Below are positions 50,206 through 61,764 of a stretch of DNA of 64,000 nucleotides, in pieces (within the stretch, counting starts at the first letter, position 1; every line of letters begins with the position of its first letter). This DNA is from Caulochytrium protostelioides (Eukaryota; Chytridiomycota; Caulochytriomycetes; Caulochytriales; Caulochytriaceae). The DNA is taken from the NCBI GenBank assembly GCA_003615045.1, contig ML014186.1, positions 1 to 64,000 of the forward strand, in the 5' to 3' direction. The position numbers and the translations under genes are program-made. A model generated the notes under the pieces. That model was not told where the DNA came from. It did no database searches and saw nothing but the letters and a program-made list of their open reading frames with translations.

Positions 50206-51220
50206 GGCGGCGAGCAGTAGGCGCGGCAATCACAGAAGCCTGTGTGGCGTTTTTTGGAGCAACCCCGTTGGCGTCGGCACGGCGTTGCACCAGCCGGAGC
50301 TGTGACTCACGTATAAAACAGAAGCCGCAGTACCACGCGCTGTTTCGATGCTCGAGGGTATCAGCCGCAACAGCTGCAGCAGAAAGCGATCAACCGTATG
50401 ACGCAGAAGCAAATAAAGCAAGCAAAACAGGTGGCGGGTGCGGAGGGCACACGTCGCGGGAGATGCGGACGAAGCAGGAGGTCGATGCCGTGGAGATCGC
50501 CACAGACGCGGGGGCCCGAGGGGGTAGGATGGTCTGGCTCGTTGTCGCACGCGTAACGCGGTCACCAAGAGGCCGTCAATGTCACCACTAGTGGTCGGCG
50601 TAATAACGCAGACGACGAAGGTACTCGAAAAAAAAAAACGGCGATGCCACGTGAAACCGCAGTGGTTTGTGCAACGGCGCAATGACGTTCGCCAAGCAAG
50701 GTCAGCCTGCGGCGAAGCAAAGGGAAAGGGCCGGTGGTGTCGCGGGCGGCAGGCAAGGGATAGCGGGGTCTGTGGGCGATAGAAAAGCAGGGATGGCGAC
50801 CCTTTGCCGATCAGTCGATGCCTAGAATTCGGGTTGACGAGGCAGACGCAGTCGTTTGGCGTGGATTCCGGCTCGTATCGTGCGATCCCCTCAGAATGTG
50901 CGTTACGTACCAGCTTGATCATACATCGCCCCGCGATGGTATTTTTCCGCCGCGCGCAGGATGTCGAAAGGCGCTGTGAACCCAAGGCAGCGTGACGGAA
51001 AGGCTCGTCTGCGCAGTCGCGTCGGGCTCAATGGGGCGCGGTCGGGGCTCGAAATCCATGCATCCATTTTTTTCTTTGCTTCTGGACGAGCGCCGCTGCG
51101 GCGCTCGAGCTGGGTGGCACGATACCCCCATGCTCGATTCGTCGCCCGCAGGCGCCATCGCAAGAAAAACATGATTTTAGTGGATATTCACGCTTTCATC
51201 GGAGCTATCATCCTATCACT
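50206..51220. other. Spacer upstream of GLO3
   Basis: About 1 kb with no recognisable gene. CACGTG at 50648-50653 lies about 445 bases upstream of the GLO3 ATG. GC is lower than in the neighbouring coding regions. Confidence 0.5.
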
Positions 51221-54200
51221 TCATCCTATGATGTCGTCGCGGCCGTTGGATCGGCAGAGTCGAATGAGTTCTCGCGCCTGGTGATCGACTGCCACTTCCT
51301 CAGGGGTCGCGGCCACGCCGACACGCGGCGGAGCAGGCAACACGGGGAGGGATGGGTGCGCCGTCGTGGGCACGGCAGGCCATCGCGTCGACTCATCCGT
51401 GGCTAGCGCGGTTAACAGCGCGGCCAGAAATCCCGTCTGGCGCAGCGTCCGCCACTGGTAAGCGTCCAGAAACAAAAGTCGCGCTTTGAGGAGCCGAATG
51501 ACTGCTGCTCGCTGCGGACAGGAGAGGCTGGCAAAGACGAGACGGCCCACGACTCCCGTCGCTTCCGGGAGGGCCAACAGCGAAGCATGCTGGTTTCATC
51601 CAAGCGGAAAAACAGACATGGATAGCACAAGAATGAGTCGTATGAGCCATGAATCCAGCGTGACGATCAGAAAAAGGAGAAGGGCTGCTTACCGACCGAA
51701 ATGTCGGGTGGCCCATCACCGTGATGATGATGTTCCAGACATGAACGTATCCCATGAGGAGGGCGGTATGCTGGCGCGCGTCGATTTCGCCTGCCAAGCA
51801 GCCATCACGCAGCCGCATGACCATGTCAAGAACGCATGCTGCGAGCCCCAACGGGATGCTCGATCCCGCCATGATCCCAGCCACCGCGTCGACGGCGGCG
51901 GCGTCCCACTGCAGCACGACAGAGACGAGATGGCCGCTCGCCTCATCCAGGATCAGTGGCGCGTTTGACGCAGCGGCGACACGCGTCGTATGCTGGAGCA
52001 GCAGAGCCACGAGATGCGTCTCGCGTGCGAGTCGACACAGAGCCTCACGATCGGCAGGCGCCGGGTCGCACGCGAGCGTCACGGTCTTGAGGACGTCCAG
52101 AGCGGCCGCGTACAGCACGGGGCGGGCATCGGTGCTCGTGGCCTTGAGCGCGCCGATCACGTCGGCCGTGCCCTGTGCAAGCTCCGAAACGAGCACGCGT
52201 CCCACATTGGGACTGGCGATGCGGCGACGTCGTTACAGCATCGTAACAGGAGAAAAAATCCGTTGAAACAGGTGAGTAGGGGTATGGGTGCATGTGATTG
52301 AAGCGATCGGGTTCTTCGATAATAAGCCGCACGGCCATAGCGTGGAAAGCACGGTTCAGATTACCTTTGGCGAAGATAAATGGCCAGCAACTGGAGCAGT
52401 CCAATCTGCCAGTCCGTCTCAGTCGTCGCGCGCCAAGCATCCATCCAAGTTTGCAGGATGCCAAGCGGGTCCATCGTCGAAGACGTCGAAGGCATCGGGC
52501 TGGCCGGGCGGATGCTCCGTGCGAGGACGTGAGTCATCCATTCCAGCAGTTGCACCGTCGGCTCTTTCGTCGTCGCCCCGCCATGGACGGCGAAAACGGC
52601 CCCAAGATCAGACGGCAAGGCTTCGAGAACGGACGCTCTGGTGGATTGGCGCCGCGTCTGGTCGAGCACCGATAACAGCAGCGCCGTGCCGAAGGATGCC
52701 GCTTCGCTCAACAGGCGGATGCCTCGCACGCGCGACAGCACAAAAACGAGCGCGTGAGCGATTTGGCAGGAGGCGCCGCTGGCATCGACGTCGTGAACGC
52801 GCGACCCAGCAGCGCCCCTGTAAAGTGAAAGCGACCACCATCGTGTCAGGAAGTCCAAGTAGTGAACCACCACCTCGGAGGAAATGGTCGGTGGTTCCAC
52901 CCACCGCGGGTCACATGCACAGCGCCACGTATTAAAGGCGCGGAGCAGGATGACAAGCCGGCACCGTCGAAGACGCCTCATCGCTGTGGCCTCCAACTCT
53001 GCCTGACATCCGCCGAAGCCCGGGTGATACAACATTTCAAGCAGCGGTGACGTCGGCTGATTTCGTAGTGATTGTCTGCCCATTAACATGAGTAGCGTCC
53101 CCAGGAAGGAGCATGGATCCATCGATCATACCATCCCACAATGCAATGGGTGAGTCATGCTTGCAAGGCTTCACTATGGCACCATCAAGTGCGATGTAAC
53201 CCAGCATCGCTCCGAATCACGCACACTTACCGTTTCCAAAGGGCAAGCCATGTGTCTGCACCCTGCTCATCCGCCATGCGGGACAACAGCACGGAAATTA
53301 GTTGCGCCCGCACAGAGGCGTACCCGGTTCCCAGCAGCGCCACCATCCCATCGCCACCGATTCCCGTTGCTGCGCGTCCCGACGTCGGCGAGCAGAGAAG
53401 ATCTGCTGCGGTGGTCCACGCGGCGACAAGCCCCTCCGACAGGGAATCGGCGACCCTCGGACACACACACTGCCGGAACCGCCGCTGCAGCGCCGCGGCC
53501 GAGGCGGGGTTCCGACATCGCATGTGCAGAACCATCCACAGCGCGTACCACCACGTCTCGCCCGCCGGCGCCGCCTTTACCGCCGGAGCCGGAGCCTGTA
53601 TGGTCGTTGAGGTCGGTGTGGTCAGGGAAACCGGCTCATTGGCATAAAAGCGGAGCAGCAAAACCGGATCGGCGTGCAGGATCAGACGACAGGCACTGAG
53701 CAGTTTCCGAAGGCCATCGGACGGACGGTCGAGCACGGGACGTCGTGCCGGATCATGGGCTAGCATTGTCATCCATCCAAAAATGCGTTTCCAAAGATGG
53801 AGCGACGTCTACAGGGTGAAGTATGTGAACAATGACCACAGTGACGGTCAAGGCGTCATCATCCACATCGACCACAAGAACAGAGATGAGTCAATCGTCA
53901 ATCACGCAGCGGCGAAGGATCATGGATCAGTACAGTCTCAGTCACGACTCATTGGTTCCAAGGCGAGCCTTTACCTCAGTCCAGTGTGCCGTGAGGGGCA
54001 CCCCGTTCAGGACCATGGGCACCACCAGATTTCGCGCCGTCCAACGGGCCAACGCGGGCGTTAGATCGGTGATAGTCCATCCTGGTAGGAGCCAAGCAAA
54101 GCGCGGATCGGACAGCGTCGGATCGAGCTTGAGTAATAGGTTCTCTAGCTCTGTGATCTACGCGCCCGCCGATGCATCAACCGAGGTAGTGTTGACGACC

Positions 54201-56190
54201 CACCGCAAGGTCAAGAACCACAGGCCAATTCCGTGCATACCGGCAAACATCCAGAACAATAGCTGAACGAATCAGAATATGAATGAGAAAGAAGAAAACA
54301 AAAACACAAACGAAAGAACAAGAAGGTATAAACACAAGACAAGAAGGCAGACGAGGCCGTCGTAGCCTACGAGGACATTACATGCTGCTGCTGTTGTTGC
54401 TGTGTCGTTGCAAAATGGGAGGGCGTCACCGCCGAGGTTGTGGGGATGTCGGCTGCACCGTTGAGTGTCGTCGTGGTCGAAGCGGGAGCCACCGTTTCGT
54501 CGAACGAAGCAATTAATCGGACAAAGGCTGGGTAATTCGGATGCCCTTCGCACGATGTCAACCATTGCTGTAGCGCTTGCCGCAAGCCAGAGGGGCGCGA
54601 TTTGTGGGAGCTCGAGCCCGGCAGGAGCCAGGCGTCTCCGCAACCAGACGACGACGCGGCGAGCACCAGTCGCTGAAATGCGAGGATACCTGGTCGGCGT
54701 GGCTGGCCCTGGTCCTGGTAGTGCAGCGCCCATGAGATCAGCGTGCTCTGGAACCACCCGGCCCGTCGCTCGGGCGGCGATTCCCACAACAGGGAGGGCT
54801 CGGACGCAAAAAGCGCCACCAGGAGCTCGTCGGGTCGCGAGGCGTGATCCAGGATATGCACGACCGGGAAGGGCACCCAGTGCGTGGTATGCGCTTCGTT
54901 GGTCGGCATCGGCCCGGCGAGACAGGTGTAGTGAAAGCGATCGAGTAAATCGCCCAATGGCCCATCGAGCAACGTCAAGACCCCCGAAGCTGGGGGCTCA
55001 TCCCCCTCGCCTTCGTCCTCCATGGCTATCACGGCTGAAAAGCGACTCCGCTGGGGCGAGGAGTCACTGGACGCCTGAGGACCGTCGTGCATGTCGAGGT
55101 TATCGAGCAGGCGCTCAGCAACGAAGGTAAAGAGCCAACCAAAGACGCCGGCATGCTGCCAGCGCTTGCGGCGGCTTTCTTCCAGCGGCGTCAGTGGGCG
55201 GTCTGGCGCGGGCCAGTAGGCCCGCGCGAGGCTGAAGATCTGCGCATCGGTGAGCCAGACCCAGAAGGCATAGGGCAGTTCGGCGGCGGGATGGTCGGGC
55301 GCTGCGCGTTGGGCCACGCGCAGGCAGAACCCCCAGAACGGAATGAGAAAGCGCTCTTCGTCGTGCAGAGACCGCACCACGTCTTGCATCGAATCCATCA
55401 CGGTCTCGGCGGCCGGGGCGTCGACTTGTGCCTCGATCGACGAGAGCAGCTTCAACATTGTAGAGGCCATGACCTTCTCGCGCTCGGGCTTCGTATAGTC
55501 GGCGAAGTAGCACTCGGAGAAGCGGTCGGAAAAATGCTCATTTGCTTCCCAGGGTTCAGGGTACTCCCCGTGCATCCACATCGTACCGTAGGTGAATACG
55601 CGGTACGCGGTAGTGAAATCGTTGCCAAACAGGGCCTTAACACCCCAAGCGTCGTGCTCTCCGGTGGCCAAGGATTCGGGCAGCTGGGGTGGCTGTGGTG
55701 GTGGCACGGGTGATGCCGCATGGGCGGCCAGCAGGCTCGACTGGCTCGTCACGCCCTCGGTGGCATCGTACCGATCGGACACGTGATGGACAAGAATGTA
55801 CAAACACTCTACGGGGTGGAACACCCATAGCAACGCATGCAGCTCCTGGAGCGACCAAAGCTGCGTGATACTCTTGAGAATCAGCGAGCGGAAGTGCAGG
55901 ACGAGAGCAAAGTTGGGAAGATCCGGATCGAGCTGACTCATCACGTCCTGCACGTTGTGGTAGAGTACCTGGACCTCGTCCGTGTTCATGTTCAGCATGA
56001 GCTGGTTAACGGTTTGGGTGATGTTGGCCTTGTTGGCGAGATCGTTCTCAAACAGAGTGCTCAAGTACTCCAGGAACTTGGGGTAGCGCCCGTCATTAGT
56101 CGGCGGTGCCAAGAGTTCCTCGGCGCCCTGGACCGACTGTGGGCTCGCATGAAGCCCCCGCATCGCTGGAGACGCATTCAGGGTGCCCAT
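51221..56190 (-). CDS. Six-exon large helical protein of unknown family
   Basis: Six exons on the minus strand join in frame: 56190-54382, 54262-53975, 53808-53231, 53075-52365, 52212-51693, 51589-51221, about 1,424 codons. Donors are GTAATG, GTAAAG, GTAAGT, GTAATC and GTAAGC; acceptors end in AG. Coordinates of the exon 3-4 junction may be off by a base. The protein is Leu/Ala/Trp-rich and looks all-helical (for example KFLEYLSTLFENDLANKAN, HFRSLILKSITQLWSLQEL). Signal peptide and known domain motifs were not seen. Exon 1 ends in a short polyQ. If the acceptor at 54263 is used, exon 2 contains TAG at 54160-54158; the acceptor formed by that TAG itself skips it and keeps the frame. The ATG at 56190 is preferred; 56163 is possible. 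Size and repeats-like helices suggest a scaffold or complex subunit, but I do not recognise it. Confidence 0.7.
54158..54160 (-). other. In-frame TAG, or alternative 3' splice site, in exon 2
   Basis: In the frame set by both flanking junctions, codon 35 of exon 2 is TAG (GCG TAG ATC). The 34 codons before it look protein-like (LLFWMFAGMHGIGLWF and on) and those after it clearly so (ITELENLLLKLDPTLSDPRF). The TAG can itself serve as an acceptor: an intron from 54381 to 54158 is phase 0 and restores the full frame. The upstream acceptor has the far better pyrimidine tract. Confidence 0.6.
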
Positions 56191-57358
56191 CCCGACATAG
56201 GGGCCGTCACGGTCAACGCAGTCACGGTCGCCCACGCAGGCACCGAGGTGGCACACGGCCGGACACGCAATCGCCTCGTGCCAGTATCACCACCGTCCGC
56301 CGAGGGAAGGCAATCCGTCGAGGTCAGAAGGGCCGTCTCAAATGGGCCAGGGCGGCACGGAGGTGGCTCAGGGATCAGTCAGGGATCAGTCTGCGGCCGT
56401 GAGGAATGGCCGTCAGGGCGGATCAGGGTCCACCACGCGGGGGCGATGTCACGTTATGTATCAAACGACAGCCCGTGGCAGATCGGGCAAAACAATGCTA
56501 ACGACGCGAGGTCACGGCAAACACGACAGTACACGCAGGCCAGGCCAGTGTTGTCGTCAGCGTGCCGTGAGTTCTAGCTCTGAGAGCGCTGGATCCAGCG
56601 ATCGGCGGCGTTGTGTTTTTGATACCACCCTTCGCGTTTTGCGTCAGGCATCGTGCTTCGATCGCATCGGCCACAGAGGAATGATGATGCGACCTGCTTC
56701 ATTGGACACCAGATATGATCGACGGTGTCGTGTCCTCAATCAAGGAACAACGCTTCCTAGCGCGAGCGGATCCTGGACGTTCCGCAGCACCCAAGGCCCC
56801 GCCTCGACGCGAGAAGTCGCCCGGGAAGGGCCTCGTGGGGCGCCCCACTCCAGGTCGGCTGAGCGCCCGCCGCTGGGAATGCCTACGCCCGCGGCGTGTT
56901 CGGCACCCCACCATGTGACTGCGGCGCGCGTGCCCAGCTGGTGGACGGTGGTGCACCCCCGGGCAGCGGAAAAGTATCGAAGCCAGGCGGAATCCACAGC
57001 ATCGGCAGTCCGCGGCGCTTCAACCACCGCGACGGCCGCCGCCGCCGCCGCCGCCGCCGCCGTCGCCGACCAAACATGCGCACGCGAGCGGTCAGACGAC
57101 CTCGGGTCAAAAGTCGTCCCATGACCGGACGGCATTGCGCCACGTGGCCGGCTCAGGACCCTCCATGCCGTATCGCCGCGGCATGCGCCTGGTGGAGCCG
57201 CGATCAATTGCGCTCTCCGATGGCCATGGTGACGAGGAGTTTCGCGAATGGGCCGCCCATTCGGATGCTGTGGTCCTCGTAATATCTCTCACCATCGCTA
57301 TTGCTGCTGCTGCTGCTTCTGTTGCTCCTGCTGCTGATTATCCAGTGGTGGTCGCGCC
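56191..57358. other. Divergent spacer, unknown gene / PSF2
   Basis: No supportable gene. Contains (GCC)9 at 57035-57061 and a CACGTG at 57141-57146, 213 bases upstream of the PSF2 ATG. Confidence 0.5.
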
Positions 57359-57943
57359 ATGCCGCCCATTCTGCCGCCGCCGACGCCGGCCGAGATCGAG
57401 TTTCTGGCCGAGCACGAGCTCATTACGATCATCCCGTCGTCGCGCATCGGCGAACTCCGCTTTCTTGAGGGCACGTATGGCCCCTTCGCGCCGCCCGAGC
57501 GGGCGGATGTGCCGCTGTGGCTCGCCGTCACGCTGCGCGGAAAGGGCAAGTGCCGCGTCGTGCCGCCGGCCTGGTTGACGGTCGAGGCGCTACAGACGCG
57601 CTGTGACGAGGAGCGCGCGCACGCGCAGTTCAGCGCACTGCCCTTCCACCACGCAGCGATCGCGCGGCTCCTGCTCTCGCCGCCATGCGCCGACGACATC
57701 CCCAACGCCGCGTCGCTCCGCATTCTGGTGCGCGACCTCCGCGACCTCCGCCAGAGCAAGATCCTGGGCGGCGTCGGACTCCTTGATGGAGAGTATCTGC
57801 AGATGGATGGTCTTGGCTGGATGGAAGTCAACGAGATGCGCCCCTTCTTTGTGAAGGCCTTCGGCACAATTCGTCAGCTCGCCGCGACGGCTGTGGCTGC
57901 CAAGGCCGAAGATGATGATGTCGCAGATCACGGCGCTGCCTGA
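57359..57943 (+). CDS. PSF2: GINS complex subunit PSF2
   Basis: An intronless 194-residue subunit of GINS, which joins Cdc45 and MCM2-7 to form the CMG helicase at replication forks. The B-domain start is diagnostic: TPAEIEFLAEHELITIIPS, then GPFAPPERADVPLWLAVTLR and KCRVVPPAWLTVEALQ. The A-domain includes HHAAIARLLL, NAASLRILVRDLRDLRQSK, DGLGWMEVNEMRPFF and a helix before a short acidic tail. Length matches the family (185-215). It converges on ESF1. Confidence 0.94.
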   Translation: MPPILPPPTPAEIEFLAEHELITIIPSSRIGELRFLEGTYGPFAPPERADVPLWLAVTLRGKGKCRVVPPAWLTVEALQTRCDEERAHAQFSALPFHHAAIARLLLSPPCADDIPNAASLRILVRDLRDLRQSKILGGVGLLDGEYLQMDGLGWMEVNEMRPFFVKAFGTIRQLAATAVAAKAEDDDVADHGAA

Positions 57944-58588
57944 AGCGACGGCGACCACGGCGCTGTCGAGGTAAAGATGTCGCTTTCTGATGATAAGCAA
58001 CCACCAATGCTTCTCGTTCATTTTCTCGAGTGAGAATGCGGAACTAGATGCGGAACTAAATGTCTGAGTAGCGATCACCAATCCGAATGCCGGATGGCAT
58101 GTCGACTGAACGACATTCAAAACGAGCTTCTCTGACGCTAACGTGAACCAACCGAGAGACACCCGGACATCCGGCGCTGTGGCCGATGACGACGGGGGGC
58201 TATTGCTTAGCATAGGAGGCAGCACATCGGTATACACCGTTTAAAGAACCGGCAAAGGAGGAAGAGGACCGCATAGCGATATCTCCATCCTATGCAATGT
58301 TTCTCTGCGCACCATGACGAGGCAAGCTTTTGCATGAGCAGCAGGTCCTCACTCCAGAAGCCTTCCCGTTCGAAGTGGTCACGGCACGACCCTCCCCGGG
58401 AAAGGCTGGCCATTACAAAATAATAGGACGAGTGGGTTTGAGGGATTGTCAGTAATCCCGGCGCGTCTCACTACCAAATCTTCTCGTGACATTTGACATG
58501 ATGTTCGTGTCATTGTATATTATGAAAGTGTAAACGCACCAACCACGGTCACGTATCATCACAATCATGAAATTGATCACGACGACGG
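57944..58588. other. Convergent spacer PSF2 / ESF1
   Basis: About 645 bases of lower-GC DNA between two convergent genes, presumably holding both 3' ends. Nothing else recognised. Confidence 0.5.
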
Positions 58589-61081
58589 TTACCGGTTGGC
58601 CATGTTCTTCTTGCGCGCTTCGCGCACCTTCGACAGCGTGTCGAGCATGCCCTTCGACTTCTTGAAGTGCGGATGGCTCGGGTCAATGGCGAACTCGTGG
58701 CTCTCGAAGGCGCTCTGGAAACGCTGGTCCGACAGATCCATCTCGAAGCCGTCCTGCACGTGGTGCTCGAGACCCTTGCCGAGCTTCTTCTCCAGCTGGC
58801 GCTTGCGCTTGCCGCGCGCGCGGTCGAGCCGCTCCGCCTGGATGATCTGCTTCATGTCGAAGTGGTGCATGCCCGCAATCGACGGCCCGTCCACGGCGTC
58901 TGTGTCAGCCTCCGCCGCGTCCGCCACCGCAGGCGTCGCCATCGTCGCCGCCAGGGTCGCCCGCTCGCGGAGCTCTTGCGCCTCCGCGTCCGTCTTGGCC
59001 TGCTGCTTTGCGCGCTTGGCCTGCAGACGCGCCTCGCGGTGCGCCTCGAGTGAGCTCGCGTGCGCCGAAGTCGCCCCCGACGCGGGCGCATCGAACGACT
59101 CGCCGAGCGCAAAGAAGGCCTCGCCGTCGTTCTCGGGGTCCGAGACGAGCGGCTCGTCGTCGGCCTCGGCCGCGCGGCGGGCGCCCTTGCGCTCGATGCG
59201 CAGCACGCGCGCGCGCTCGGCTTTGCGCTCGTCCCGCCGCGACTTGACGTCCTCGAAGATCGACGAGGCGAGCACCGCTTTTCCGCGGTTCGCCAGCGTT
59301 GCCGCGAGCGCTTCCTCCTTTTCGGGCTCGAAGGCCATCTCCATGTCGCCCATCGCGGCATGCGGGTCGTCTTTGCCCGCTGAGCCGCGCTGCTTGCCGC
59401 TGAAGCCCGGCAAGCCAGCCAGCAAGGAGCGATACTTATCGCGCGCGGCTTTCTCGTTGAGACCATCCGCGGCGGTTTCTTCCTCGTCCGACGCCGGGGC
59501 CAGATAGCTCGTAAAATCCATGGTGTCAAGTTCGCCAGCCGTGAACTTGCGGCGGGTCAGCTTCACGGTTTCCGGATCTTCCTGATCCCAGGTCAGCTTG
59601 ACCGTGCTCTTCTGCAGCGCCGTCGTCTCGAACTCGTTCGGCTTGTAGTCCTCCGGCTCGTGCGTTAGCGAGTCCTTGACATCGTCCGGACCAGTCTTGT
59701 CGTCGAAACTCATGTCGTCGGGGATATACCGCAAATCAAAAATGTTGCTGGAGTGCTCGAATTCAGTGTTGTCCACTTCTCGCACAATGGCCGCCGCCGT
59801 ATGCGCCGTGTCGCAGGTCACCACGGCATAGTAGTAGCGGAGCTTGTCAATCTGGTACTGGCGCAGCTTGTCATTCTGGAACTCCTGCTTCTTTTGCAAG
59901 TGGCGGAGCTGGTCAAAGGTGATCCGGTCGGCATCGTCGGCATCGTCGGCATCCTCGGGCGCCTGGGTCTCCTTTGTCGAGGCCTCCATGGCGGGTTTTG
60001 CCCGCTCACCAGCAACGCCTGATGCCGCATCCGAGCCAGAGTCAGCCTCCAAGTCAGATTCGGAGTCGGACGCCGCGTTGGACTCGTAGTCCTGGAAGAT
60101 CTCCTGGGGAGGCCCTTCGGCGGCCTCGAGCGCAAGACGCTCGCGGCCAAAGTCCGACAGGTAGATATTGACGCTCTCGATGGCACCGCCCTGAGGCACA
60201 AAGGCAGTAAAGACCTTGAAGAGATCCTTGGCCGAGATGTGCTCCCAGTCCATGTTGACGGCGGCAAAGCGGCGCGTCGGATCGGGGGCGTCCTCGGCAT
60301 CGGCTTCTTCTTCTTCTGCGTTCCGGAGCAAGCGCGGCACGGGCAACTTGCCCGTGAGCGCGGCCACGTGGACGTCCTTCTTGCGTGGCTGCAGGGCCAG
60401 CGGCTGGCCCGGCTTGGGCTTGCCCGCGTCGTCATCCGTGGACTCTTCGTCTTCGTCGGACGACTCGACGGCGGCGAGACCACGCGCGATATCGAAACCG
60501 GTCGGTTTCTTTTTCTTTTTCTTTTTGGTCGGGTCAACTTGCCGCGATCCAGTGTCCTCAGCGGGAATGGCGAGCTCGTCCTTCTCGAACGCAGTGTCGT
60601 CGTCGTCGTCCGAATCCTTCTCATCATCCGACGATTCCGACACGGAGGATCCCGAGTCAGCCTCGGATGCAGATTCAGAATCCGACTCTGACTCTGACTC
60701 CGACTCCGACTCCGACTCCGACTCCGACTCCGACTCCGACTCCGACTCGGATTCAGAGGCCGATTCGCCATCGGAAGTCTCCTTCTCGGCCTTCTTTTGG
60801 GCTTCACTGTCCGGGGCGGATTCGTCCGTCAGTTTGTAGTACTTCTTCATCTGGTGCTCGCGCTTGCCGGTCTTGGACAGCGGGTCGATGCGTCGTCCAT
60901 ACTTGTCCGAGAAGCGGGGCGCATCGAAGGCTTTGCTCTTGACGGCCGATGCGAAGCGTTTGTCCAGCACGAGTTTCTGCTGGTCCCGCTTCGCCCGACG
61001 GAAGCGCACGTCGGTACCCAGCGCCGCAAACCGCGGGTCGGGGGCAGCGCCCTGAATCACGGGGCGCTGATCGCGCGCCAT
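58589..61081 (-). CDS. ESF1: ESF1 pre-rRNA processing protein
   Basis: An intronless 830-residue nucleolar factor of the small-subunit processome, needed for 18S rRNA production. The N-terminus DPRFAALGTDVRFRRAKRDQ and FSDKYGRRIDPLSK are family hallmarks. A Ser/Glu/Asp-rich acidic stretch follows (encoded partly by a GACTCC array), then KKKKKPTGFDIARGL. The RNA-binding-like core begins RRFAAVNMDWEHISAKDLFK and contains VNIYLSDFGRERL and YYYAVVTCDTAHTAAAIV. The conserved DFTSYLA block and the C-terminal NUC153 domain (DQRFQSAFESHEFAIDPSHP, FKKSKGM) complete it. Length is close to human ESF1 (851). The start at 61081 gives the conserved beginning MARDQRPVIQGAAPDPRF. Confidence 0.94.
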   Translation of the reverse strand: MARDQRPVIQGAAPDPRFAALGTDVRFRRAKRDQQKLVLDKRFASAVKSKAFDAPRFSDKYGRRIDPLSKTGKREHQMKKYYKLTDESAPDSEAQKKAEKETSDGESASESESESESESESESESESESESESDSESASEADSGSSVSESSDDEKDSDDDDDTAFEKDELAIPAEDTGSRQVDPTKKKKKKKPTGFDIARGLAAVESSDEDEESTDDDAGKPKPGQPLALQPRKKDVHVAALTGKLPVPRLLRNAEEEEADAEDAPDPTRRFAAVNMDWEHISAKDLFKVFTAFVPQGGAIESVNIYLSDFGRERLALEAAEGPPQEIFQDYESNAASDSESDLEADSGSDAASGVAGERAKPAMEASTKETQAPEDADDADDADRITFDQLRHLQKKQEFQNDKLRQYQIDKLRYYYAVVTCDTAHTAAAIVREVDNTEFEHSSNIFDLRYIPDDMSFDDKTGPDDVKDSLTHEPEDYKPNEFETTALQKSTVKLTWDQEDPETVKLTRRKFTAGELDTMDFTSYLAPASDEEETAADGLNEKAARDKYRSLLAGLPGFSGKQRGSAGKDDPHAAMGDMEMAFEPEKEEALAATLANRGKAVLASSIFEDVKSRRDERKAERARVLRIERKGARRAAEADDEPLVSDPENDGEAFFALGESFDAPASGATSAHASSLEAHREARLQAKRAKQQAKTDAEAQELRERATLAATMATPAVADAAEADTDAVDGPSIAGMHHFDMKQIIQAERLDRARGKRKRQLEKKLGKGLEHHVQDGFEMDLSDQRFQSAFESHEFAIDPSHPHFKKSKGMLDTLSKVREARKKNMANR
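60684..60749. repeat. GACTCC hexamer array in ESF1
   Basis: About eleven GACTCC/GACTCT units. On the coding strand they give alternating Ser-Glu and extend the acidic region of ESF1. Confidence 0.85.
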
Positions 61082-61764
61082 GGTTGCAGCGACACCAGCT
61101 TTTGATAGGGTGGTGCGGAGTTAACGTAAGGGGCGATCCTGGCACCTTCGGAGATCTCCTCGTCGAGAAGAAAAACGGGATCGGTGAGGCAGCGATAGGC
61201 GGGAAAGGTCAATAGCCGGGAAATATCAATCAGGCGAGCTGGGGTGTGACAAGATGGGATGAGTGGGGAGCAGCGCTATGACGAAGCTCCGCTCTCTGTT
61301 GGCGGGGACGGGGCGTCAGTGTCGGTGAGCCGCGTCATATCATGTAGTCAGCACGATGTGTCACCCTAGAGGATGAACATCGCGCCGATGAACAGCGCTT
61401 TGTTTACCGTTGTCGTCTAGAGCGCAGCGGGTGCATCACGCTCGAGTACGTTAAACACCCGAGAGTTCCGCACCGAGTCCCGCGGTGGTCCGCGTCGGAG
61501 TTGCCGTGGCGGGCTTCTCCGTCAAGCGTGGCGCTTAACTGCCGGGCATTTTGTACGCCACATCTCGCTCCGATGGGGGACCAGGTTTTTTTGGTTGTGC
61601 TCGAGCGCTCAGGGGCGATCACACTTCCCTCTCTACCGGCATCGCAGCCGTTCCGGTACCAGACCGATATAGACTGAAACCTTAAGAGCATACGTGGCAC
61701 GCGAGGTGCGACGTATGTTTATAAAATATACAAGCTCTCCCTTGAGATGACCTACCACGAACGT

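Noticed and set aside
22645-57943. Clustering of MCM4 and PSF2 as a replication gene cluster
   Set aside because: They are 31 kb apart with many unrelated genes between, each with its own promoter space; coincidence is enough.
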